Of a stretch of DNA of 64,000 nucleotides, positions 52,035 to 59,811 are shown piece by piece. Location: assembly GCF_040939305.1 (NCBI RefSeq), contig NZ_CP162511.1, positions 1,550,001 to 1,614,000 on the forward strand, written 5' to 3'. Below the pieces are notes generated by a model. The model did not search any database. It was not told where the DNA came from and saw nothing but the letters and a program-made list of their open reading frames with translations. Within the stretch, counting starts at the first letter, position 1, and every line of letters begins with the position of its first letter. The translations under genes and the position numbers were made by a program. The DNA is from Herbiconiux sp. A18JL235 (GTDB lineage Bacteria > Actinomycetota > Actinomycetes > Actinomycetales > Microbacteriaceae).

Positions 52035-53521
52035 TGGCCGGCACGGATGCGCGCTCCGGCGCGATGAGCCCCGAAGAACGCAGGGAGCTTGCCCGCGAGC
52101 TCGGCGCGAGGCTGCCCGAGGGGTTCACCCTGGGCGTCGCCACGAGCGCCTTCCAGATCGAGGGGGCGACCCACGAGGGCGGGCGCGGGGAGTCGGCGTG
52201 GGACGCGTTCTCGGCGCAACCCGGACGCATCCTCGGCGGCGCGACGGCCGATCGGGCGACCGACCACTACCACCGCTTCCCCGAAGACGTGGCGCTCGTG
52301 CGCGACCTCGGGGTCGACTCCTACCGCTTCTCGTTCGCCTGGCCCCGGTTGCAGCCCGAGGGCAAGGGCGCGCTGCGCCGGGAGGGCGTCGACTTCTACG
52401 AGCGGCTGCTCGACGAGCTCGAGACCGCGGGCATCCGCTCGCTCGCCACGCTCTACCACTGGGACACGCCCACGGCGCTCACCGGGGGCTGGTTCTCGCG
52501 CGACACCGCCCTGCGCTTCGGCGACTTCGCCCACGCCATGGGGGAGCGCTTCGGCGACCGGGTCACCCAGTGGGCAACGGTCAACGAACCCGCCACGGTG
52601 ACGCTCGAGGGCTACGCGCTGGGGCTGCACGCCCCGGGCGCCGCCCGCCTGTTCAACGCGCTGCCCGCCGCCCACCACCAGCTGCTCGCCCACGGCCTCG
52701 GCGTGCAGGCCCTCAGGGCGGCCGGGGTGCGCGGTGGGGTGGGCATCGTGAACGTGCACACGCCCGTGGTGCCGGCCACCGACTCCGGGCCCTCGGCCGA
52801 GGCCGACGCCGTGTTCGCGCAGCTGTTCGACGTGCTGCACAACCGCGTCTTCGCCGACCCGGTGCTGCTCGGGCACTACCCGCAGCCGCCCGAGGGCTTC
52901 GAGGCGCTGTTCACCGCCCTCGCCGAGGTCGACCCCGCCGACCTGGCGCTCATCGCCCAACCGCTCGACTTCTACGGCCTCAACTACTACATGCCCACGC
53001 GCATCGCCGCCGGATCGGGGACGGCGGCGACCCCCGACGGCGAGTCGTCGGCGATGGCGTCGCTGCCGTTCCACCTCGCCGACTGGCCGGAGTACCCGCG
53101 CACCGGGTTCGGCTGGCCCATCGCCCCTGAGTTCTTCGTCACGACGCTCGCCGAGCTGGGGGAGCGCTACGGCTCGCTGCTGCCGCCCGTAGTCATCACC
53201 GAGAACGGGGCGAGCTTCCCGGACGCGGTCGAGCTGCATCCGGAGACGGGTGAGGCCCAGGTGCACGACGGGTCGCGCATCGACTACCTGGCGCGGCACC
53301 TCGACGCGCTGCTGGGGGCGGCGGGGTCGGGTTCGGGCGCGGCGGGTTCGGCGTCATCGGTGGAGGTCGTCGGCTACTACGTGTGGTCGCTGCTCGACAA
53401 CTTCGAGTGGGCCGCCGGGTACAGTCAGCGCTTCGGGCTGGTGCACGTCGACTTCGCCGACTTCACGCGCACGCCGAAAGACTCGTACCGATGGCTGAGA
53501 CTCCTCGCCGAGTCGCGCTGA
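52034..53521 (+). CDS. GH1 family beta-glycosidase
   Basis: A 495-residue cytoplasmic retaining glycosidase of family GH1. Acid/base E185 is in ATVNEPATVTLEGY and nucleophile E390 in VVITENGASF. Other GH1 marks: FTLGVATSAFQIEGA, TLYHWDTP and the C-terminal YYVWSLLDNFEWAAGY with the aglycone/glycone-binding Glu-Trp. No signal peptide, so the substrate must be imported. ATG 52034 overlaps the oxidase stop (TGATG). An unusual Gly/Ser/Ala insert (GAAGSGSGAAGSASS, about 430-445) lies before the last strand. Confidence 0.95.
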   Translation: MAGTDARSGAMSPEERRELARELGARLPEGFTLGVATSAFQIEGATHEGGRGESAWDAFSAQPGRILGGATADRATDHYHRFPEDVALVRDLGVDSYRFSFAWPRLQPEGKGALRREGVDFYERLLDELETAGIRSLATLYHWDTPTALTGGWFSRDTALRFGDFAHAMGERFGDRVTQWATVNEPATVTLEGYALGLHAPGAARLFNALPAAHHQLLAHGLGVQALRAAGVRGGVGIVNVHTPVVPATDSGPSAEADAVFAQLFDVLHNRVFADPVLLGHYPQPPEGFEALFTALAEVDPADLALIAQPLDFYGLNYYMPTRIAAGSGTAATPDGESSAMASLPFHLADWPEYPRTGFGWPIAPEFFVTTLAELGERYGSLLPPVVITENGASFPDAVELHPETGEAQVHDGSRIDYLARHLDALLGAAGSGSGAAGSASSVEVVGYYVWSLLDNFEWAAGYSQRFGLVHVDFADFTRTPKDSYRWLRLLAESR

Positions 53522-53562
53522 CAGCTGTCGAGAGCGGCTTGCTGTGAGGCTGCCCGCCGCTC

Positions 53563-53591
53563 GTGACCGCGTGAGCGTCACTCGATATAGT
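53563..53591 (+). promoter_or_regulatory. Promoter of lemA (probably leaderless)
   Basis: GTGACC (53563-53568) and TATAGT (53586-53591) are spaced 17 nt. TATAGT ends 6 nt before the lemA ATG at 53598, so transcription should begin at the start codon itself. This is the clearest promoter of its type in the window. Confidence 0.65.
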
Positions 53592-53597
53592 TGAGCC

Positions 53598-54164
53598 ATG
53601 GAATGGCTGATCCCGGTAATCATCGTCGTCGTGATCGTTGCGATCATCGGCATCTACCTCTGGGCGACCTACAACTCGCTGGTCACGCTGAACGTGCGCG
53701 TCGACGAGGCCTGGAGCGACATCACCGTTCAGCTGAAGCGTCGTGCCGACCTGCTGCCCAACCTCATCGAGTCGGTGAAGGGCTACGCGGCGCACGAGAA
53801 GGCCGTGTTCGAGAACGTCACCAAGGCACGCGCCGAGACGCTCTCCGCGCAGGGGCCGGCCGAAGCATCCGTCGCCGAGAACCACATGCAGAACGCGCTC
53901 AAGTCGATCTTCGCGGTCGCCGAGGCCTACCCGCAGCTCCAGGCGAGCCAGAACTTCCTGCAGCTGCAGGCCGAGATCGTCGACACCGAAGACAAGGTGC
54001 AGGCCTCGCGCCGGTTCTACAACGGCGGTGTGCGCGAGCTCAACACCAAGATCAAGGTCTTCCCGAACAACATCTTCGCGCGCCAGCTGGGCTTCTCCGA
54101 GCGCGAGTTCTTCGAGGTCTCCGACGTCGCGGCCATCGCCGAGCCGCCGCGCGTGCAGTTCTGA
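53598..54164 (+). CDS. lemA: LemA family protein
   Basis: A 188-residue membrane-anchored helical protein: one N-terminal helix (about 5-25, IPVIIVVVIVAIIGIYLWAT) and a four-helix bundle with the family motif DEAWSDITVQLKRRADLLPN and the C-terminal FNxxxFA-like YNGGVRELNTKIKVFPNNIF. Biochemical function is not established; lemA is often next to the htpX protease, as here (26 nt apart). Basal envelope stress role is an inference. Confidence 0.95.
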   Translation: MEWLIPVIIVVVIVAIIGIYLWATYNSLVTLNVRVDEAWSDITVQLKRRADLLPNLIESVKGYAAHEKAVFENVTKARAETLSAQGPAEASVAENHMQNALKSIFAVAEAYPQLQASQNFLQLQAEIVDTEDKVQASRRFYNGGVRELNTKIKVFPNNIFARQLGFSEREFFEVSDVAAIAEPPRVQF

Positions 54165-54190
54165 CGCGTCGCCCGCCTGACTAGGGTTCC

Positions 54191-55063
54191 ATGTATTCCG
54201 CGATCGCGAAGAACAAGCGCAACACGGTCTTCATCATCATCCTGTTCCTGCTGATCATCGGCGGGCTGGGCTACCTGGCGAGCTACATCTACGGCAACCT
54301 GTCGATCGTCGTCATCACGATCGTGGTGTCGATCGGCTACGCGCTCATCCAATACTTCGCGGCCTCCGGCCAGGCGCTCGCCATGAGCGGCGCGCGGCAG
54401 ATCGAGAAGCGCGACAACCCGAGGCTGTACCGCGTCGTCGAGAACCTCTCCATCACCACCGGCACGCCCATGCCGAAGGTCTACATCATCGACGACCCGG
54501 CACCGAACGCCTTCGCCACGGGGCGCGACCCCGAGCACGCGGTGGTCGCGGCCACCACCGGCCTCCTCGCCATCATGGACGACGCGGAGCTCGAGGGCGT
54601 CATGGCCCACGAGATCGGGCACGTGCGCAACTACGACATCCGGGTGTCGATGATCGTGTTCGGGCTCGTCGTCGCCGTCGGCTTCATCGCCGACATGTTC
54701 CTGCGCATGGCGTTCTTCGGCCGCAACAACAACAACTCGAACCCGATCGTCATGGTGTTCGGGCTGGTCGCCATCCTGGTGGCACCACTCGTCGCGACCG
54801 TGGTGCAGCTCGCCGTCTCGCGCCAGCGCGAGTACCTCGCCGACGCCACCGGCGCCCTCACCACCCGCCACCCCGAGGCCCTCGCCAGCGCCCTAGAGAA
54901 GCTCGCCGCCTACGGCCGGCCCATGCAGCGCCAGTCGACCTCCATGTCGCACATGTGGATCGCCGACCCGAACAAGCCCGGCATCATCGACCGTCTCTTC
55001 TCCACCCACCCGCCCATCCCCGACCGCGTCGAGCGCCTCCACAAAATGGGCGGCAGCTTCTAG
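54191..55063 (+). CDS. htpX: HtpX-like M48 membrane metalloprotease
   Basis: A 290-residue inner-membrane zinc protease that degrades misfolded membrane proteins. Two N-terminal helices (about 12-32 and 36-58), zinc motif HEIGH at 140-144, two more helices (about 152-176 and 186-212), and the third zinc ligand in REYLADATGA. C-terminal FSTHPPIPDRVERL is typical. A TAGGGT box 3 nt before the ATG is too close for a promoter start; co-transcription with lemA is more likely. Confidence 0.96.
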   Translation: MYSAIAKNKRNTVFIIILFLLIIGGLGYLASYIYGNLSIVVITIVVSIGYALIQYFAASGQALAMSGARQIEKRDNPRLYRVVENLSITTGTPMPKVYIIDDPAPNAFATGRDPEHAVVAATTGLLAIMDDAELEGVMAHEIGHVRNYDIRVSMIVFGLVVAVGFIADMFLRMAFFGRNNNNSNPIVMVFGLVAILVAPLVATVVQLAVSRQREYLADATGALTTRHPEALASALEKLAAYGRPMQRQSTSMSHMWIADPNKPGIIDRLFSTHPPIPDRVERLHKMGGSF

Positions 55064-55068
55064 CTCCT

Positions 55069-55140
55069 GCGTTGGTCGCTCAAAGTGCTCCCATCCCCGG
55101 GAATGGCGACCATCTGCGCGACCAACTCGAGGGTGGATGA
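55069..55140 (+). repeat. Intergenic palindromic repeat, copy 1
   Basis: GCGTTGGTCGCTCAAAGTGC opens a ~70-bp element whose ends are inverted: GTTGGTCGC (55071-55079) and GCGACCAAC (55118-55126). The centre CATCCCCGGGAATG is itself nearly palindromic. Copy 2 lies 138 bp downstream. No ORF of interest lies here; any short frames are shadows of the repeat. Confidence 0.8.
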
Positions 55141-55206
55141 TCCCCCTCTGCCCCAGCGTGTGGCACTGGTGCGAGGGGTGTGGCCCGTGAAGGCAGCCCG
55201 CAACAC

Positions 55207-55277
55207 GCGTTGGGCGCTCAAAATGCTCCCATCCCCGGGAATGAGGACCATTCGCGCGACCAGCGTGGGGGTGGGAC
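55207..55277 (+). repeat. Intergenic palindromic repeat, copy 2
   Basis: GCGTTGGGCGCTCAAAATGC begins the second copy; the core TGCTCCCATCCCCGGGAATG is identical to copy 1, and the right end GCGCGACCAGC differs at one base from copy 1. The left-end and right-end changes partly compensate (T-A to T-G), so the terminal pairing is mostly kept. The 66 bp between the copies have no gene. Confidence 0.8.
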
Positions 55278-55340
55278 ACGCCACCGCGCCCTGACACGAG
55301 TGGCGGGCGGGACGCAACGGGCCCTTGTCGACGACCCACG

Positions 55341-55376
55341 GTGAGTGCGCGGCCGCGTCAGCGACCGCACACTCAC
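55341..55376. terminator. Hairpin between convergent htpX and the winged-helix gene
   Basis: GTGAGTGCGCGG (55341-55352) pairs with CCGCACACTCAC (55365-55376) over 12 bp with one mismatch, loop 12 nt. Confidence 0.6.
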
Positions 55377-55383
55377 ATGTCGC

Positions 55384-55410
55384 GGCGCGCCGCAGAAGCG
55401 GCGGCGCGCC
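55384..55410. terminator. GC-rich hairpin before the winged-helix gene stop
   Basis: Two GGCGCGCC words at 55384-55391 and 55403-55410 pair with an 11-nt loop. Together with the preceding hairpin it likely stops transcription from both sides. Confidence 0.5.
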
Positions 55411-55458
55411 CCGGCGGAGCCGCGCGCAGCACGGCCCCGCCGGCAGCTAGCACCGCAG

Positions 55459-56646
55459 CTAGCCCAGCTCGGCGCGCAGCGCCGCGCTGAGGGTGCCGCG
55501 GTCGGCGACGACGATATCGCCGGGGAGGCCCTGCCACGTGGCGGCCGAGCGGAGGAGAGCGGCGATGCGGGGGAGGTCATCGGGCACCAGGCCGGGTTCG
55601 GCCCAGGCCGACTGCACGCGAAGCACTCCCGATTGGCGGTCGCTCTTGAGGTCGAGGCGGGCAGGGATGCGGTCGTCGATGAGAACGGGCAGCACGTAGT
55701 AGCCGTAGACGCGCTTGGGCGCGGGGGTGTAGATCTCGATGCGGTAGTGCAGGCCGAACAGGCGCAGCGCCCGGGCGCGCTCCCAGACGACGGGGTCGAA
55801 CGGCGAGAGCAGTGCCGCGGTCTCCACGCGCCGCGGGAGGCGGGCGTCGCGGTGCAGCCAGGCGGGCTTCCCCCACCCCGGCACGGTGACGGGCAGCAGC
55901 TCGCCCGACTCGACCAACCGGTCGATCGCGGGCTGCGCGTCGACGCGTTTCAGGCGGAAGTAGTCGGCGAGGTCGGTGAGCGTGCCGATGCCGTGCGCCC
56001 GCGCCGAGATCGACATCAGCTCGGCGATCGCATCCTCGCGCGACACCGAGGCGTTCAGCACCTCGGCCGGCAGCACCTGCTCGGGCAGCGCGTAGACCCG
56101 TTCGAAGCGCGTGCGCCCCGCCGACACCACGTCGCCCCGGCGGAACATCGTCTCGAGCCCGCGCTTGACGTCTGACCACCCCCACCAGGGCCCCTGCCGC
56201 ACGTTCGACTCGTGCTCGATCTCGCTCGCGCGCAGCGGCCCCTTCTCGGCGAGCTCGGCGCGCAGCCATTCGATCGTCTTCTCGTTCGAGGCCCCCCATG
56301 ACTCGGGGTGGGTGCGGTACCACTCGCGGTAGTCGGCCTTCCGCCAGTCCATCAGCGGAAGCGTCTCGACCGGCAGGAAGGATGCCTCGTGCGCCCAGTA
56401 CTCCGTCACGCCCCTGCCGTAGGTCAGCTTGTCGAGCACCGCTTTGTCGTACTCGCCGAGCCGGGCGAACACCGGCTGGTAGTGGCTGCGCTCGTAGACG
56501 TTCACGGAGTCGATCTGCAGCAGCCCCAGCCGCCTCAGCAGCAGGTTGAACTGGCGGGTGCCGGGCCGAGCATCCGGAACCCTTCCGAAGCCCTGCGCCG
56601 CCAGTGCCACACGCCGCGCCAACGCGGGAGAAATCGTCTCGACCAT
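55459..56646 (-). CDS. Winged-helix DNA-binding protein, YcaQ/AlkX-like (HTH_42)
   Basis: A 395-residue protein of the HTH_42 (DUF1006) family. Family strings: LLRRLGLLQIDSVNVYERSH, YWAHEASFLPVETLPLMDWR and LLSPFDPVVWERARALRLFG, KRVYGYYVLPVLID. Characterised relatives (E. coli YcaQ, Streptomyces AlkX) are DNA glycosylases that unhook interstrand crosslinks with a catalytic QxD; here the place reads LQIDSV (Gln-Ile-Asp), consistent with that motif. ATG 56646 is chosen because TAGGCT lies 7 nt upstream; GTG 56682 would add 12 residues. Confidence 0.85.
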   Translation of the reverse strand: MVETISPALARRVALAAQGFGRVPDARPGTRQFNLLLRRLGLLQIDSVNVYERSHYQPVFARLGEYDKAVLDKLTYGRGVTEYWAHEASFLPVETLPLMDWRKADYREWYRTHPESWGASNEKTIEWLRAELAEKGPLRASEIEHESNVRQGPWWGWSDVKRGLETMFRRGDVVSAGRTRFERVYALPEQVLPAEVLNASVSREDAIAELMSISARAHGIGTLTDLADYFRLKRVDAQPAIDRLVESGELLPVTVPGWGKPAWLHRDARLPRRVETAALLSPFDPVVWERARALRLFGLHYRIEIYTPAPKRVYGYYVLPVLIDDRIPARLDLKSDRQSGVLRVQSAWAEPGLVPDDLPRIAALLRSAATWQGLPGDIVVADRGTLSAALRAELG

Positions 56647-56653
56647 CGAGGCG

Positions 56654-56659
56654 AGCCTA
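56654..56659 (-). promoter_or_regulatory. -10 box of the YcaQ-like gene (probably leaderless)
   Basis: On the minus strand TAGGCT is followed by CGCCTCG (7 nt) and the ATG at 56646. Confidence 0.45.
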
Positions 56660-56796
56660 GCGAGCACCTCCGACAGCGGCACGACGCCCCAGCCAGGTCA
56701 CGGGCGGTACCGGCACGGATGCGCGGTGCAGCGCGCAGACACCCGTCGTTCACGCACGGTTCACGACCCCGTCGGCGACGCGCCTTTCGCCACCCC

Positions 56797-56879
56797 TACC
56801 GTGCAGGAGTCGGCCCGACGGCACAGAACAGCCCGCACACAGCGCGGGCGGCCACGGGCCGCACGATGGAGGAACTCCT
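56797..56879 (+). promoter_or_regulatory. Promoter and leader of the ABC importer operon
   Basis: TACCGT at about 56797-56802 is a plausible -10 box. The leader of about 70 nt has a GCCCGC/GCGGGC hairpin (56831-56849) and the strong ribosome site GGAGGAACTCC before a TTG start. It does not match a riboswitch I know, but is long enough to fold. Upstream, 56660-56796 shows no gene. Confidence 0.4.
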
Positions 56880-58019
56880 TTGCACACCAAGCGCCTCGCG
56901 ATCACCGGTACCGCCGTCGCCGCAGCCCTTGCCCTCGCACTCGGCGGATGCTCGTCAGACGCCACCGCATCCTCGACCGGCGCCTCCGGCGTCGACGCCG
57001 CCACCGCCACGAACCTCGACGCCTTCGGCGGCCTCGCCGGTCTCGAGGAGGCCGCCAAGGCCGAGGGCGCCCTCAACGTCATCGCGCTCCCGCGCGACTG
57101 GGCGAACTACGGCGCCGTGCTCGACGCCTTCGCCGAGAAGTACCCCGAGATCACCATCAACGAGGCGACGCCCGACGCGTCGAGCGCCGAGGAGATCCAG
57201 GCGGCGCAGAGCCTTGCCGGCCAGGACACCGCCCCCGACGTCTTCGACGTGGGCGCTGCGGTCGCCCTCGCCAACACCGACCAGTTCGCGCCCTACCAGG
57301 TGGCGACCTGGGGCGACATCCCGGATGCGCTGAAGGAGCAGTCGGGCCTCTGGGTCGGCGACTACGGCGGCTACATGGCCATCGGCTACGACCCCGACGC
57401 CGTGCCGGAGCCCACGAGCCTGAAGGATCTGCTGGGCGACGCCTACAAGGGCAAGGTCGCCATCAACGGCGACCCCACCCAGGCCGGCGCCGCGTTCGCC
57501 GCGGTGGGCATGGCCGCCGTGCAGAACGGCGGATCGGTCGACGACTTCCAACCCGGTATCGACTTCTTCTCCGAGCTCAACAAGGCGGGCAACTTCCTGA
57601 AGATCGACCCGACCCCCGCCACGATCGCCTCGGGTGAGACCCCCGTGGTGCTCGACTGGGACTACCTCAACGTGGGGTACGGCGCCGACCTCGAGGGCCA
57701 GCGCAACTGGGAGGTCACGGTGCTGCCCGGCACCGGCTACGCCGGCTACTACAACCAGGCCGTGAACGTCGACGCGCCGCACCCGGCCGCCGCCCGCCTC
57801 TGGCAGGAGTTCCTCTACAGCGACGAGGCGCAGAACCTCTGGCTGGCCGGCGGCGCCCGCCCGGTGCGCGCCGAGGCGATGGCGGAGGCCGGCACCATCG
57901 ACGACGCGCTCTACAAGGCGCTTCCCGTCATCGACGGCGAGACCGTCGTGCCCGACGCCGACCAGGCCGCCGCCGCGGCCGAGCTGCTCGGCGCGAAGTG
58001 GGCGGCCGCCGTCCAGTGA
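56880..58019 (+). CDS. ABC importer substrate-binding lipoprotein
   Basis: A 379-residue lipoprotein that captures solute outside the membrane. Signal and lipobox: LALALGGC with C24. The mature protein has the class of PotD/FbpA/phosphonate-binding proteins: EGALNVIALPRDWANYGAVL, PDVFDVGAAVALANTDQFAP and VLDWDYLNVGYGADL, with WQEFLYSDEAQNLWLAGGARP near the C-terminus. Start is TTG 56880 behind GGAGGA. The substrate (polyamine, ferric iron, phosphonate, sugar phosphate) cannot be decided. Permease 1 overlaps its stop by 4 nt. Confidence 0.9.
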   Translation: MHTKRLAITGTAVAAALALALGGCSSDATASSTGASGVDAATATNLDAFGGLAGLEEAAKAEGALNVIALPRDWANYGAVLDAFAEKYPEITINEATPDASSAEEIQAAQSLAGQDTAPDVFDVGAAVALANTDQFAPYQVATWGDIPDALKEQSGLWVGDYGGYMAIGYDPDAVPEPTSLKDLLGDAYKGKVAINGDPTQAGAAFAAVGMAAVQNGGSVDDFQPGIDFFSELNKAGNFLKIDPTPATIASGETPVVLDWDYLNVGYGADLEGQRNWEVTVLPGTGYAGYYNQAVNVDAPHPAAARLWQEFLYSDEAQNLWLAGGARPVRAEAMAEAGTIDDALYKALPVIDGETVVPDADQAAAAAELLGAKWAAAVQ

Positions 58020-58936
58020 CCGACACCGTCGCCCTGAGCCCCGGGCAGGCCACCGCGCCTGCCCGGGGCTCCCGGGCGCGGCCCCGCACGCTCCTGAACG
58101 GCAGCGTTCTCGGGCTCGTGCCCTTCACCGCCTACATCGTGCTCTTCCTCGCGCTGCCCACCGTGATCGCCCTGGTCACCGGGTTCGTCGACGGCGACGG
58201 CGCGTTCACCCTCGACAACGTCGCCGCCCTCGGCGACCCGGTCATCCTCAGCACCTTCGGCAATTCGCTCTGGCTCTCCGCGCTCACCGCAGCCGTCGGA
58301 GCGGTGCTCGGCGCCCTCTTCTGCTACCCGCTCATCGGTGCGAAGCCGACCGGCATCCTCCGACGGGTGGTGGATGCGGCGAGCGGAGTGCTCGCCCAGT
58401 TCGGCGGCGTGATGCTCGCCTTCGCCTTCGTGGCGACCATCGGCATCCAGGGCATGATCACGATCTTCCTGCGCGACACGGTCGGCATCGACATCTTCGC
58501 GAACGGTGTCTGGCTCTATGAGGCGCCCGGGCTCATCCTGCCCTACATCTACTTCCAGGTGCCGCTCATGATCATCACCTTCCTGCCGGCCCTCGAGGGG
58601 CTGAAGCCGCAGTGGGCCGAGGCCAACGCGATGCTGGGGGGCAGCGGGGCGGGGTACTGGCGGCACATCGGCGGTCCGGTGCTGCTGCCCTCCTTCGTGG
58701 GTTGCCTGCTGCTGCTATTCGCCAACGCCTTCTCCTCGTTCGCGACGGCTGCCGCCCTCACCAGTCAGGGGTCGCAGATCGTGCCGCTGCAGATCCGCGG
58801 CGCGCTCACCAGTGAGACCGTGCTCGGGCGGGAGAATCTCGCCGGCGCGCTCGCCCTCGGCATGATCGTCGTGATGGTGCTCGTCATGGCCCTCTATTCG
58901 CTGCTCATGCGGCGCGCGGCCAGGTGGCAGCGGTGA
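58016..58936 (+). CDS. ABC importer permease 1
   Basis: A 306-residue PotB-like membrane subunit with six helices. The coupling-helix (EAA) region reads EANAMLGGSGAGYWRHIGGP, contacting the ATPase. GTG 58016 overlaps the binding-protein stop (GTGA); the next permease overlaps its stop, so the set is translationally coupled. Confidence 0.92.
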   Translation: MTDTVALSPGQATAPARGSRARPRTLLNGSVLGLVPFTAYIVLFLALPTVIALVTGFVDGDGAFTLDNVAALGDPVILSTFGNSLWLSALTAAVGAVLGALFCYPLIGAKPTGILRRVVDAASGVLAQFGGVMLAFAFVATIGIQGMITIFLRDTVGIDIFANGVWLYEAPGLILPYIYFQVPLMIITFLPALEGLKPQWAEANAMLGGSGAGYWRHIGGPVLLPSFVGCLLLLFANAFSSFATAAALTSQGSQIVPLQIRGALTSETVLGRENLAGALALGMIVVMVLVMALYSLLMRRAARWQR

Positions 58937-59811
58937 GCGCCGGGTCGGTGCACCCGGGGCCGGGCCGTGTCACCCGCTGGGTGATCGTCGCGGTGATCGG
59001 CGGCCTCTTCCTCGTCCCCATCGTCGCAATGCTCGAGTTCACGATGCGCCGCGGCCTCGAGGGCGGTTACGACCTCAGCCGTTGGAGCGCCGTGTTCAGC
59101 ACGGGGTTGACGGGGGAGTACAAGCCGATCCTCACCGGGAGCACGAACTCGCTGCTGCTCGCCGTCGTCACGGTGGCCATCATGCTGGTGCTGCTCGTGC
59201 CCACGATGGTGCTGGTGCGCATCCGTTTCCCGCAGCTGCAGCGGGTGCTGGAGTTCGTGTGCCTCGTCCCGATCACGATTCCCGCGATCGTGCTCGTGGT
59301 GGGGCTCGCGCCGGTGTACTCGGTGGTGGCCCGCATCGTCGGCTCAGGGGTGTGGCCGCTCGCCTTCGCCTACGGCGTCATCGTGCTGCCCTACGCCTAC
59401 CGTGCCATCCAGACCAACCTGCAGGCGATCGACGTGGTCACCCTCAGCGAGGCCGCGCGCACGCTCGGAGCCGGGTGGCCCACCATCCTGCTGCGGGTCG
59501 TGGTGCCGAACATCAGGCGGGGGCTGCTCGCCGCCTCGTTCATCTCGGTGGCGGTGGTGCTCGGCGAATACACCATCGCCGCGCTGCTCAACCGGGTGAA
59601 CCTGCAGACCGCCCTCGTCATCGTGAGCAAGGCGGATCCGTTCGTCTCGATCATCTTCGCGGTGCTGGCCCTCGTGTTCGCCTTCGTGCTGCTGCTCGCC
59701 ATCGGCTTCATCGGCGCCCGCGGCCCGTCGTCGCGGCGTGATTCGTCTGCGAGACGCCGCGACCGCATCCCCACCATTCGCCAGAACGCTCCACAGAAAG
59801 CACGAGCATGA
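58933..59811 (+). CDS. ABC importer permease 2
   Basis: A 292-residue PotC-like membrane subunit with six helices. EAA region: SEAARTLGAGWPTILLRVVV. GTG 58933 is preferred because it forms the same GTGA overlap as its neighbours; GTG 58924 would add three residues. The C-terminus is Arg/Ser-rich and cytoplasmic. The ATPase gene overlaps its stop (ATGA). Confidence 0.92.
   Translation: MSAGSVHPGPGRVTRWVIVAVIGGLFLVPIVAMLEFTMRRGLEGGYDLSRWSAVFSTGLTGEYKPILTGSTNSLLLAVVTVAIMLVLLVPTMVLVRIRFPQLQRVLEFVCLVPITIPAIVLVVGLAPVYSVVARIVGSGVWPLAFAYGVIVLPYAYRAIQTNLQAIDVVTLSEAARTLGAGWPTILLRVVVPNIRRGLLAASFISVAVVLGEYTIAALLNRVNLQTALVIVSKADPFVSIIFAVLALVFAFVLLLAIGFIGARGPSSRRDSSARRRDRIPTIRQNAPQKARA

Noticed and set aside
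55069..55294. Short frames encoding repeated LPSPGM or SRGWEHFERPT-like peptides
   Set aside because: The peptide repeats only reflect the two DNA repeats; frames differ between copies and have no start signals.
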